Of a DNA stretch of 14,460 bases, positions 6,901 to 12,074 are shown piece by piece. The notes beneath the pieces are model-generated. The model had not been told where the DNA came from and did no database searches. It saw nothing but the letters and a program-made list of their open reading frames with translations. Where the stretch lies: NCBI GenBank assembly GCA_049316905.1, contig JBMOJH010000087.1, positions 1-14,460 of the forward strand. The letters are read 5' to 3'. The stretch is from CAIPVR01 sp049316905 (GTDB lineage Bacteria; Actinomycetota; Acidimicrobiia; Acidimicrobiales; Microtrichaceae). Position 1 is the stretch's first letter; each line of letters begins with the position of its first letter. A program made the translations under genes and the position numbers.

Positions 6901-9217
6901 CACCGGCTACGTCGAAACCCCCGGCCCGGGCACCACCGTCACCGTCAACTGCCCCTGCACCCTCTTCACACCCACCGCCGCACCCGCCACCCCCGACGCC
7001 GGTGACACCAACGCCACCGAACTCGGCGTGAAGTTCACCCCCGCCGCCAACGGCGTCGTCACCGGCGTCCGGTTCTACAAGTCCACCGCGAACACCGGCA
7101 CCCACCGCGGCACCCTCTGGAGCAACACCGGCCAACTCCTCGCCACCGCCCTCTTCACCAACGAGACCGCCTCCGGCTGGCAGGAGGTCACCTTCTCCAC
7201 CCCCGTGAACGTCACCGCCGGCACCACCTACGTCGCCTCCTACTACGCACCCGTCGGCCGCTACTCGGCCACCGGCGGCACCTTCACCAACGCCCTCAAC
7301 GCCCCACCCCTCACCGCACCCGCCTCCAGCACCGCCAACGGCAACGGCGTCTACCGCTACAGCACCTTCAGCGCCTTCCCCGACCAGACCTTCAACGCCA
7401 CCAACTACTGGGTCGACGTCCGCTACAACCCGGTCGGTGCCCCCTCCGCGCCCACCCAGGTGCGGGCATCGGCTCGGGACGGGTCGGCCTCGGTGACATG
7501 GAGCGCACCACCGAACGGCGGGCTCCCGATCACGAGCTACACGGTCACGCCGTACGCCGGCACCACCGCCCTCACTCCCGTGACCGTCACCGGCAACCCC
7601 GCCGCCACCACCGCCACCGTCACCGGCCTCACCAACGGCACCGCCTACACCTTCACCGTCACCGCCACCAACAGCGCCGGCACCAGCCCCGCGAGCAGCG
7701 CGAGCGCCCCGGTCACCCCGGCCGCGCCGCCCGCGCAGGTGGCCGGCGTGACCGCCACACCGGGCAACGCGTCCGCCACGGTCACCTGGGCCGCACCGGC
7801 GAACGGCGGAGCCACCATCACGAGCTACACGGTCACCCCCTTCAACGGCACCACCGCGCTCGCGCCGGTGACCGTGACCGGCAACCCCGCCGCCACCTCG
7901 GCCACCGTGACCGGCCTCACCAACGGCACCGCCTACACCTTCACCGTCACCGCCACGAACGCCGTCGGCGCCAGCCCCGCGAGCGCGGCCACGGCCGCGG
8001 TCACCCCGCTCGGTCCCCCGGCCCAGGTGGCCGGCGTGACGGCGACGCCCGGTAACGCCTCGGCCATCGTCACCTGGGCCGCACCGGCGAACGGCGGAGC
8101 CACCATCACGAGCTACACGGTCACCCCCTTCAACGGCACCACCGCGCTCGCGCCGGTGACCGTGACCGGCAACCCCGCCGCCACCTCGGCCACCGTGACC
8201 GGCCTCACCAACGGCACCGCCTACACCTTCACCGTCACCGCCACCAACGCCGCCGGCGCCGGCACCGCCTCCGCGGCGAGCGCACCCGCGACGCCACGCA
8301 CCGTCCCCGGACAGGTCACCGGCGTGACCACGGCCTCCGGGAACACCACCGCCACCGTCAGCTGGGTGGCCCCGGCGAACAACGGCGCCACCATCACCAG
8401 CTACACGGTCACCCCACGGGTGGGCACCACGGCCCTCACCCCGGTCACCGTCACCGGCAACCCGGCCGCCACGACCGTCACGGTCACGGGCCTCACCAAC
8501 GGGACCGCCTACACCTTCACGGTGGCCGCCACCAACGCAGCCGGCACCGGCACCGCCTCCGCAGCGAGCGCCGCCGTCACCCCCGCGGCCGTCGCCCCGG
8601 TCGTCGACGCCCGGGTCTCGGTGAACGGCACCGGCACCACGGCGACCACCCCGGCGCTGAGCACCACGGTGGCCAACACCGTGCTGGTGGCGTTCGTGGC
8701 GTCCGACGGGCCCAGCACCGGCGGGCAGACCACCACCGTGTCCGGTGCGGGTCTCGCCTGGACGCTGGTACGGCGACAGAACACCCAGCTCGGCGTGGCC
8801 GAGATCTGGACGGCCACGGCCACCGCGCGCCTCGCGAGCCAGACGGTCCGCTCGGTCCAGACCATCGGCAGCTACCGCCAGCAGCTGTCGGTGGTGGCCT
8901 TCCGGGGCAGCTCCGGTATCGGGGCGGCGAACTCCGCGGGCGCCACCCGCGGGGCCGCCACCGTGTCGCTCACCACCACGCGGGCCGGCTCGGTCGTGTA
9001 CGGGGTGGGCGTCGACACACAGAGCGCGACGTCCCGGACCGTGGGAGCCGGCCAGACCAGGCTCTACCAGTGGGCCGACCTGATCGGCGTGAACACGTAC
9101 TGGGTCCAGAACCGCAACGCCGCCACGGCCACCGCCGGGACCGTCGCCACCCTCAACGTGACGTCCCCCACCACCACGCGATGGAATCTCGCTGCGGTCG
9201 AGGTGCTGGGTAACTGA
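3923..9217 (+). CDS. Giant secreted N,N-dimethylformamidase-like protein with Ig, DUF4082 and Fn3 modules
   Basis: The 1764-residue exported protein starts with a signal peptide: MRAGHVRLT, a hydrophobic core, then APRAAAA with cleavage near residue 34. Residues about 38-530 resemble the large subunit of N,N-dimethylformamidase: an Ig-like opening (TYRIDIYRLGYYQGNGARK), then AYNTYGGNSLY (Tyr199/Tyr202), SYNRPF (Tyr230), GHDEYW (His290, Glu292) and FSGNEMFW. From memory, the characterised enzyme binds one iron through two Tyr and a Glu two residues after a catalytic His, so H-x-E plus nearby Tyr suggests a retained metal site. Then follow Ig-like (541-643), DUF4082-like (646-808), Fn3 (813-905), Ig-like (910-1012), DUF4082-like (1013-1169), four Fn3 units (1173-1555) and a beta-rich end module (1556-1764). 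There is no LPXTG motif or C-terminal membrane segment, so it is probably released or held non-covalently. An amidase or other hydrolase on an extracellular substrate is inference. A start at 3842 would bury the signal peptide. Confidence 0.88.
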   Translation: MRAGHVRLTAAISVVLLVASVLVVAGPAPRAAAAGPCDPPVTNVIACENSLPGTPRTEWEVTGDGDAALQGFATQMSLTAGQTQQFKVKATASTYRIDIYRLGYYQGNGARKVATLPGPFPINSQVACATDSSSGLVDCGNWSVTATWDVPADAVSGVYLARLVRTDNGSDSQIPFVVRDEVRRSDVVVQTSDSTWQAYNTYGGNSLYQCTVACPSGATVGYKAAYKVSYNRPFNSATYDGGASWLPYAEIPMIRFLERNGYDVSYISQLDTERRPALLLDHKLFISSGHDEYWSGNQRSNVEAARDQGVSLAFFSGNEMFWKTRYEADSAGNPARTLVSYKDTKFDAPADPVEWTGTWRDPRFRTATPENALTGQYFMVNAGTTDITVPSQYAALRMWRNTPVASLAPGQSRTLGPGVGTLGYEWDTVPDNGFRPAGLFTLSSTTAGNLQVFTNYGSTVADGQSATHNLSLYRAPSGAMVFGAGTVQWAWGLDDANRSGKPVDPVMQQATVNLFADMGVQPATLISGLVAATRSTNTVRPTSTITSPAPSTTVADGTVLTLSGTATAAPGAVVAGVEVSTDGGTTWRAAGIPAAAASTTWSYTWTAHGYPSTTIRTRAVDDAGLLENPAAGTTLGVTCPCSVWGGAFTPAKVDSGDTNAIEVGVKFSSDVAGTVNGIRFYKSAANTGTHVGNLWTASGQLLARATFTSEGATGWQQVNFTSPVTIQAGTTYVASYFAPVGRYSADGTYLYGQPAPYAGAAGVTDSKPLRIQRANGTNGNGVYRYAGASAFPDQTFNATNYWVDVSFTPAQPPPAPTAVQAYPRNGAASVTWSLPPANAATVTSYTVTPYAGTTALTPVTVTGNPAATTATVTGLTNGTAYTFTVTATNSAGTSPASAASTAVTPSASLTPPASTITSPSTGAALSEGSTATITGTATTSGGAVVTGVEVSTDNGTTWRPATVAAQAATTTWTFDWTVDGYPSTTLRTRTTDNTGYVETPGPGTTVTVNCPCTLFTPTAAPATPDAGDTNATELGVKFTPAANGVVTGVRFYKSTANTGTHRGTLWSNTGQLLATALFTNETASGWQEVTFSTPVNVTAGTTYVASYYAPVGRYSATGGTFTNALNAPPLTAPASSTANGNGVYRYSTFSAFPDQTFNATNYWVDVRYNPVGAPSAPTQVRASARDGSASVTWSAPPNGGLPITSYTVTPYAGTTALTPVTVTGNPAATTATVTGLTNGTAYTFTVTATNSAGTSPASSASAPVTPAAPPAQVAGVTATPGNASATVTWAAPANGGATITSYTVTPFNGTTALAPVTVTGNPAATSATVTGLTNGTAYTFTVTATNAVGASPASAATAAVTPLGPPAQVAGVTATPGNASAIVTWAAPANGGATITSYTVTPFNGTTALAPVTVTGNPAATSATVTGLTNGTAYTFTVTATNAAGAGTASAASAPATPRTVPGQVTGVTTASGNTTATVSWVAPANNGATITSYTVTPRVGTTALTPVTVTGNPAATTVTVTGLTNGTAYTFTVAATNAAGTGTASAASAAVTPAAVAPVVDARVSVNGTGTTATTPALSTTVANTVLVAFVASDGPSTGGQTTTVSGAGLAWTLVRRQNTQLGVAEIWTATATARLASQTVRSVQTIGSYRQQLSVVAFRGSSGIGAANSAGATRGAATVSLTTTRAGSVVYGVGVDTQSATSRTVGAGQTRLYQWADLIGVNTYWVQNRNAATATAGTVATLNVTSPTTTRWNLAAVEVLGN
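5545..6640 (+). repeat. Module copy 1: Ig-like + DUF4082-like + Fn3 (diverged duplication)
   Basis: This in-frame block lies inside the secreted-protein gene. It contains an Ig-like unit (STITSPAPS, VAGVEVSTDGGTTW, YPSTTIRTRAVDD, CPCSVW), a DUF4082-like unit (DSGDTNAIEVGVKF, GIRFYKSAANTGTH, FPDQTFNATNYWVDV) and an Fn3 unit. The same order occurs at 6652-7722. Codon use in the first two units is mixed (ACG, CCG, GTG, TCG), unlike copy 2. Confidence 0.8.
6447..6609 (+). repeat. 163-bp exact direct repeat, copy 1 (Fn3 unit 1)
   Basis: These 163 bases match 7530-7692 without a mismatch by my reading, at an offset of 1083 bases. They encode the core of an Fn3 domain, from TSYTVTPYAGTTAL to the AGTSPA strand. 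The flanking bases differ (G against A at the left, C against G at the right). Identity in every third position points to recent duplication or gene conversion, not to selection on the protein alone. Confidence 0.85.
6652..7722 (+). repeat. Module copy 2: Ig-like + DUF4082-like + Fn3, with C-ending codons
   Basis: The same three-domain order as 5545-6640 is repeated in frame (STITSPSTG, VTGVEVSTDNGTTW, DAGDTNATELGVKF, GVRFYKSTANTGTH, FPDQTFNATNYWVDV). The GDTNA codons are 1113 bases apart between copies, but the Fn3 units are 1083 apart, because the DUF4082-like unit of copy 1 is about ten residues longer. Codons here end in C almost throughout (ACC, GCC, GGC, CTC, TCC). Confidence 0.8.
7530..7692 (+). 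repeat. 163-bp exact direct repeat, copy 2 (Fn3 unit 2)
   Basis: This is the partner of 6447-6609. The two identical Fn3 cores bracket the C-ending-codon Ig-like/DUF4082-like cassette, so recombination between them would add or delete exactly one 1083-base (361-codon) in-frame unit. Confidence 0.85.
7781..7956 (+). repeat. 176-bp exact direct repeat, copy 1 (Fn3 unit 3)
   Basis: These bases are identical to 8069-8244 by my reading, at an offset of exactly 288. The match runs from VTWAAPANGGATITSYTV through TNGTAYTFTVTAT. It ends at a single silent difference (ACG against ACC), after which the units diverge. Confidence 0.85.
8069..8244 (+). repeat. 176-bp exact direct repeat, copy 2 (Fn3 unit 4)
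   Basis: This is the adjacent partner of 7781-7956. Slippage or unequal crossover here would change the Fn3 count by one without shifting the frame. Confidence 0.85.
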
Positions 9218-9252
9218 ACCCAAGCCGGACCGGCCTGAGGCACTGACCGCTC

Positions 9253-10593
9253 ATGCACCTCGGCGTGGAGATCCTCACCGCCGCCGACGCCGACGCGCGT
9301 CAGCGGCATCTCGCAGGCGGCCTGCTGGCGGCCGGGCTCCGAGCGGGTGACCGGGTCGCGTTGGTGGCCACCTCCGGGGCGGACCTGCTGTGCTGCGCGC
9401 TCGGCGCGCTCCGGGTGGGGATCGTGCCGGTGCTCACCCACGCCGGGCTGCTGCCCTCGGAGCGCGCTGAGCTCCTCGCCGACGCTGATCCCGGGCTCGT
9501 GGTCGACGACGCCGTGCTCGCGGGGCTCGCCGCGGCGCCGCCGACCGACCTGGCGCCGGCGCCGCTGGCCCGCCCGATGCACTACACGTCGGGCACGACG
9601 GGCCGGGCGAAGGGGGTGTGGAGCGGGCTGCTCGACGAGCACGATGCCGCCGCGCTGCTCGACGAGGAGGTCGCGCTCTGGGGCTTCGGGCCCGCCGACC
9701 GCCACCTGGTGTGCTCGCCGCTCTACCACTCGGTGGCCGTCCGGTGGGCGGGGGCGACGCTGCTCAGCGGCGGCACCGTGATCCTGCCGGGCCCCTTCGA
9801 CGCGGCGCTGGCGGCCGACGCCATCGCCCGGCACGCACCCACCACCGCGTTCCTCGTCCCGGCGCACCTCCAGCGACTGTTCTCGCTGCCCGAACTCCCC
9901 CCGCTCGACGGGTTCCGTCTGGTGGCCCACGCCGGCTCCGCGTGCCCGGAACCCCTGAAGTTGGCGGCGACCGACGCGTTCGGCGAGGACGCGCTCTGGG
10001 AGTTCTACGGCTCCACCGAGGGCCAGTTCACCGCGGTGTCGAGCCCCGAGTGGCGGGAGCGACCCGGCACCGTCGGGCGGGCCCGCCCGGGCCGCACCCT
10101 CGAGGTGGATCCCGACGGCACGATCTGGTGCGAGGTCCCGAGGTGGGCCCGCTTCGAGTACTGGAGGGACCGCGACAAGACCCGGGCCGCGTGGCGGCCG
10201 GCCGCCGCCGATCCCGGCGCGATCGGGGCCTTCACGGTGGGCGACCTCGGCCGCCTCGACGCCGACGGCTACCTGTTCCTCGACGGCCGCCGCGACGACC
10301 TCATCATCACGGGCGGCGTGAACGTGTACCCCGCGGAGGTGGAGCGGGTGCTGGCCACGGCGGCCGGCGTACGCGAGGTCGCCGTGGTCGGGGTGGACGA
10401 CGAGCGGTGGGGTCAGCGGGTCTGCGCCGCGGTCGTGGGCGACACGAGCCCGGCCGCGCTCGACGCCTTCGCCCGTGAGCACCTCGCCGGGCACAAGCGC
10501 CCGAAGGACTACCTGGTCGTCGACTCGTTGCCGCACACCGCCACGGGCAAGCTCCGCCGCAACGTGGTGGCCGACGAGCACTTCGGTTCCTGA
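9253..10593 (+). CDS. AMP-forming acyl-CoA ligase (ANL superfamily), compact form
   Basis: The 446-residue enzyme carries the full set of ANL motifs: P-loop YTSGTTGRAKG (111-121), SPLYHS near 155, YGSTEG (252-257), GDLGRLD (330-336), hinge GRRDDLIITGGVNVYPAEVE (345-364) and catalytic Lys433 in PHTATGKLRR. It would adenylate a carboxylic acid with ATP and transfer it to CoA in the cytosol. The acid is not predictable, though fatty or aromatic acids are most usual. The N-terminal domain is short: many ligases have 500 or more residues, with about 150 before the P-loop against 110 here, so the first strands are abbreviated although the fold looks intact. A GAGG at 9237-9240 lies 12 bases before the ATG. 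The 35-base gap after the secreted protein suggests possible readthrough. Confidence 0.92.
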   Translation: MHLGVEILTAADADARQRHLAGGLLAAGLRAGDRVALVATSGADLLCCALGALRVGIVPVLTHAGLLPSERAELLADADPGLVVDDAVLAGLAAAPPTDLAPAPLARPMHYTSGTTGRAKGVWSGLLDEHDAAALLDEEVALWGFGPADRHLVCSPLYHSVAVRWAGATLLSGGTVILPGPFDAALAADAIARHAPTTAFLVPAHLQRLFSLPELPPLDGFRLVAHAGSACPEPLKLAATDAFGEDALWEFYGSTEGQFTAVSSPEWRERPGTVGRARPGRTLEVDPDGTIWCEVPRWARFEYWRDRDKTRAAWRPAAADPGAIGAFTVGDLGRLDADGYLFLDGRRDDLIITGGVNVYPAEVERVLATAAGVREVAVVGVDDERWGQRVCAAVVGDTSPAALDAFAREHLAGHKRPKDYLVVDSLPHTATGKLRRNVVADEHFGS

Positions 10594-10617
10594 GCCGCCA
10601 CCGTCCACCGTCGATCG

Positions 10618-10627
10618 CCCCCCCCCC
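10618..10627 (+). repeat. Run of ten C in an intergenic gap
   Basis: Ten consecutive C lie 25 bases after the ligase stop, within a 166-base gap before the next gene. The run is outside both reading frames, so a length change would not alter a protein unless the small downstream gene starts much earlier than proposed. Confidence 0.9.
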
Positions 10628-10658
10628 GGCCGCCCGGTGGAGCGACGAGCGGAGGGGT

Positions 10659-10678
10659 CGTTCGCTCAACACCGAACG
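10659..10678 (+). terminator. Weak hairpin between the ligase and the next gene
   Basis: CGTTCG (10659-10664) pairs with CGAACG (10673-10678) around an eight-base loop. There is no T-tract and the stem is only 6 bp, so termination is possible but unproven. Confidence 0.2.
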
Positions 10679-10759
10679 GGGGGCTGCCGATGGAGGAGGG
10701 TGTTCCGCCCCCGAACGAGCGCACCCACCGACCGCGGCGTCGGCCGTGGCCCGGCCGAG

Positions 10760-11149
10760 GTGACCACCCTGCCCGACGACTACCTGGTCCGCAGGTTCGC
10801 GGACTTCTGGGCGGTGGTCGGACCCACGGGCGTGTTCCTCGTGCACCGCTGCGACGGCGACCGGACCACCGGCGGGCTCGCCACCGCGGCCGCCGCGCTC
10901 GACCTGCGAAACCGCCTCTCCGAGCACGTCTCGCCCACCCCGTTCGTGACCGCCGTGCTCGTGGTCGACGACGAGGGCACGCCGGAACCGGCCGACGGGT
11001 GCACCGTCGTGGCCGTCGGCGAGCTCCGGACCCTCATCGAGGACGGGCCGACCGTGCTCGACGACTGGCACCTCCACGGCCTCCGGCTGCACCTTCCCGG
11101 CGTGGTACAGGCGCTCGAGCTCGAACCCCGCGCACCCATCGGGGGCTGA
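10760..11149 (+). CDS. Small uncharacterised protein with faint NERD-like features
   Basis: The frame is supported by its normal residue mix and by its place in a same-strand series. From GTG 10760 it is 129 residues. The segment WAVVGPTGVFLVHRCDGD (17-34), a helix ALDLRNRLSEHV (47-57), FVTAVLVVDDEG (62-73) and CTVVAVGELRTLIED (81-95) follow the order seen in nuclease-related (NERD) domains: V-V-x-G-P-x-G-V-F-(L/V), then a helix, then a P-x-L-V-V strand and V-V-x-x-x-x-L. The E-x-K catalytic pair expected after the first strand is absent (HRC here), so any nuclease activity is doubtful. No convincing ribosome binding site precedes GTG 10760. GTG 10700 is an in-frame alternative that would add 20 Arg/Pro-rich residues. 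The family link is tentative. Confidence 0.55.
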   Translation: MTTLPDDYLVRRFADFWAVVGPTGVFLVHRCDGDRTTGGLATAAAALDLRNRLSEHVSPTPFVTAVLVVDDEGTPEPADGCTVVAVGELRTLIEDGPTVLDDWHLHGLRLHLPGVVQALELEPRAPIGG

Positions 11150-11198
11150 CCGTCCCGCCGGTTGGGCGTGCCGGGCGCACCCCGACCAAGCTGTGCCG

Positions 11199-12065
11199 AT
11201 GCCGCGCGATCCCTTCGAGCACCCCGTCCGCGTCGCGTCGACCGACGGGGTGGCGGTGGCCAGCTACGACCTCGGCGGCGAGGGGCCCGACGTCCTCTGC
11301 GCCCACGCGACCGGGTTCTGCGCGGGCGTGTGGGGCCCGATGGCCGCCGGCCTCGACGGCCACGTGCAGGCGATGGACCTGCGGGGCCACGGCCGCACGG
11401 CCCTGCCCCCGGGTGTCGGCATGGCGTGGTCCGGCACCGCGGAGGACGTGCTCGCCGTCGTGGACGGACGGGGACTCCGCCGGCCGGTGGGCCTGGGCCA
11501 CTCCATGGGGGGTGCCTCGCTCCTGCTCGCGGAGGCGGCACGACCCGGCACGTTCGCCGGCCTCTGGCTCTTCGAGCCGATCGTGTTCCCGCCGTCGTTC
11601 CGCGAGGGGCCCGGCGGACCGAACCCGCTCGTGGAGGGTGCCCGCCGACGCCGGCCGACGTTCCCGTCCGCCGAGGCCGCCGTCGCGCACTACGCGTCCA
11701 AGCCGCCGCTCGACCAGCTGCGCCCCGATGCCCTCGCCGCGTACGTGCGCCACGGCTTCGAGGCGCTCCCCGACGGTTCGGTGACGCTGCGGTGCCGGCC
11801 CGAGGTGGAGGCGGCGACCTTCGAGATGGGGCCGCAGCACGACGGCTGGGACCTGCTCGAGCGGATCGGCTGCCCCGTGACGGTCGTGCGGGGTCACCCG
11901 GACGCCGCCCCGCCGGCGGCGCTGGCCCCGGCGATCGTCGAGCGACTCCCCCACGGCCGGCTGGAGGAGCATCCCGAACTGGGCCACTTCGGCCCCCTCG
12001 AGGACCCGGACGCGATGGCGGCCTCCGCCAACTCGGTGATCCGCGCCGTCACAGGGGCCGCGTAG
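11199..12065 (+). CDS. Alpha/beta-fold hydrolase
   Basis: The 288-residue protein (from ATG 11199) is a canonical alpha/beta hydrolase. The oxyanion loop is HATGFCAGVW near residue 38, followed by MDLRGHGRT (59-67), the nucleophile elbow GHSMGG with Ser102, and EHPELGHFGPLEDPD with catalytic His263. The acid is either Asp235 (RGHPDA) or Glu126 (LFEP) after strand 6. It would cleave an ester, lactone or similar bond; the substrate is unknown. GTG 11193 is an in-frame start two codons earlier. I prefer ATG 11199 because a -10-like CAAGCT lies exactly six bases before it, the same spacing as in front of the next gene. The stop TAG overlaps that gene's promoter-like TAGCAT. Confidence 0.9.
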   Translation: MPRDPFEHPVRVASTDGVAVASYDLGGEGPDVLCAHATGFCAGVWGPMAAGLDGHVQAMDLRGHGRTALPPGVGMAWSGTAEDVLAVVDGRGLRRPVGLGHSMGGASLLLAEAARPGTFAGLWLFEPIVFPPSFREGPGGPNPLVEGARRRRPTFPSAEAAVAHYASKPPLDQLRPDALAAYVRHGFEALPDGSVTLRCRPEVEAATFEMGPQHDGWDLLERIGCPVTVVRGHPDAAPPAALAPAIVERLPHGRLEEHPELGHFGPLEDPDAMAASANSVIRAVTGAA

Positions 12066-12068
12066 CAT
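12063..12068 (+). promoter_or_regulatory. Candidate -10 element (TAGCAT) for a leaderless nuclease transcript
   Basis: TAGCAT matches TANNNT and ends six bases before ATG 12075, the spacing at which transcription would begin on the A of the start codon. There is no Shine-Dalgarno sequence between the two. The element shares its TAG with the stop of the upstream hydrolase gene. Confidence 0.5.
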
Positions 12069-12074
12069 CCGGTC

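Larger units (their letters stand above)
7441..8592 (+). repeat. Tandem array of four Fn3 units, 288 bp each
   Basis: The landmark CACGAGCTAC (TSYT in the protein; CACCAGCTAC in the last unit) occurs at 7531, 7819, 8107 and 8395, exactly 288 bases (96 codons) apart each time. Each unit reads P-x-Q-V-x-(G/A)-x-x-A, A-x-V-x-W-x-x-P, (I/P)-T-S-Y-T-V-T-P, VTGLTNGTAYTFTV and A-T-N-x-x-G, the classic Fn3 pattern. Residues vary mainly in the B-C and C-C' regions (YAGTTAL, FNGTTAL, RVGTTAL). Such arrays usually act as flexible spacers or as binding modules on secreted enzymes. Confidence 0.9.

Noticed and set aside
6447..8592. CRISPR or satellite-like array, suggested by the regular repeats.
   Set aside because: The repeats are 288 bp, in frame and encode Fn3 domains. 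There are no short spaced repeats and no cas genes.
4070..9223. A 1717-residue open frame on the minus strand, antisense to almost the whole secreted protein.
   Set aside because: Its product is Gly/Arg/Val/His-rich with no domain logic, and the Fn3 repeats are mirrored as meaningless GDRGE-type strings. The frame stays open because the sense strand uses C- or G-ending codons, which removes stops from this antisense frame. The + strand frame has a signal peptide and clear domains.
9224..9234. GCCGGACCGGC palindrome after the secreted-protein stop, as a terminator.
   Set aside because: At best a 4-bp stem with a 3-base loop and no T-tract, which is expected by chance in this composition.
10690..11784. 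A 364-residue + strand frame starting at ATG 10690 with GGAGGAG next to it.
   Set aside because: It runs across two better genes in another frame and is almost entirely Arg/Pro/Ala. The purine run overlaps the start, so it is not placed as a ribosome binding site.
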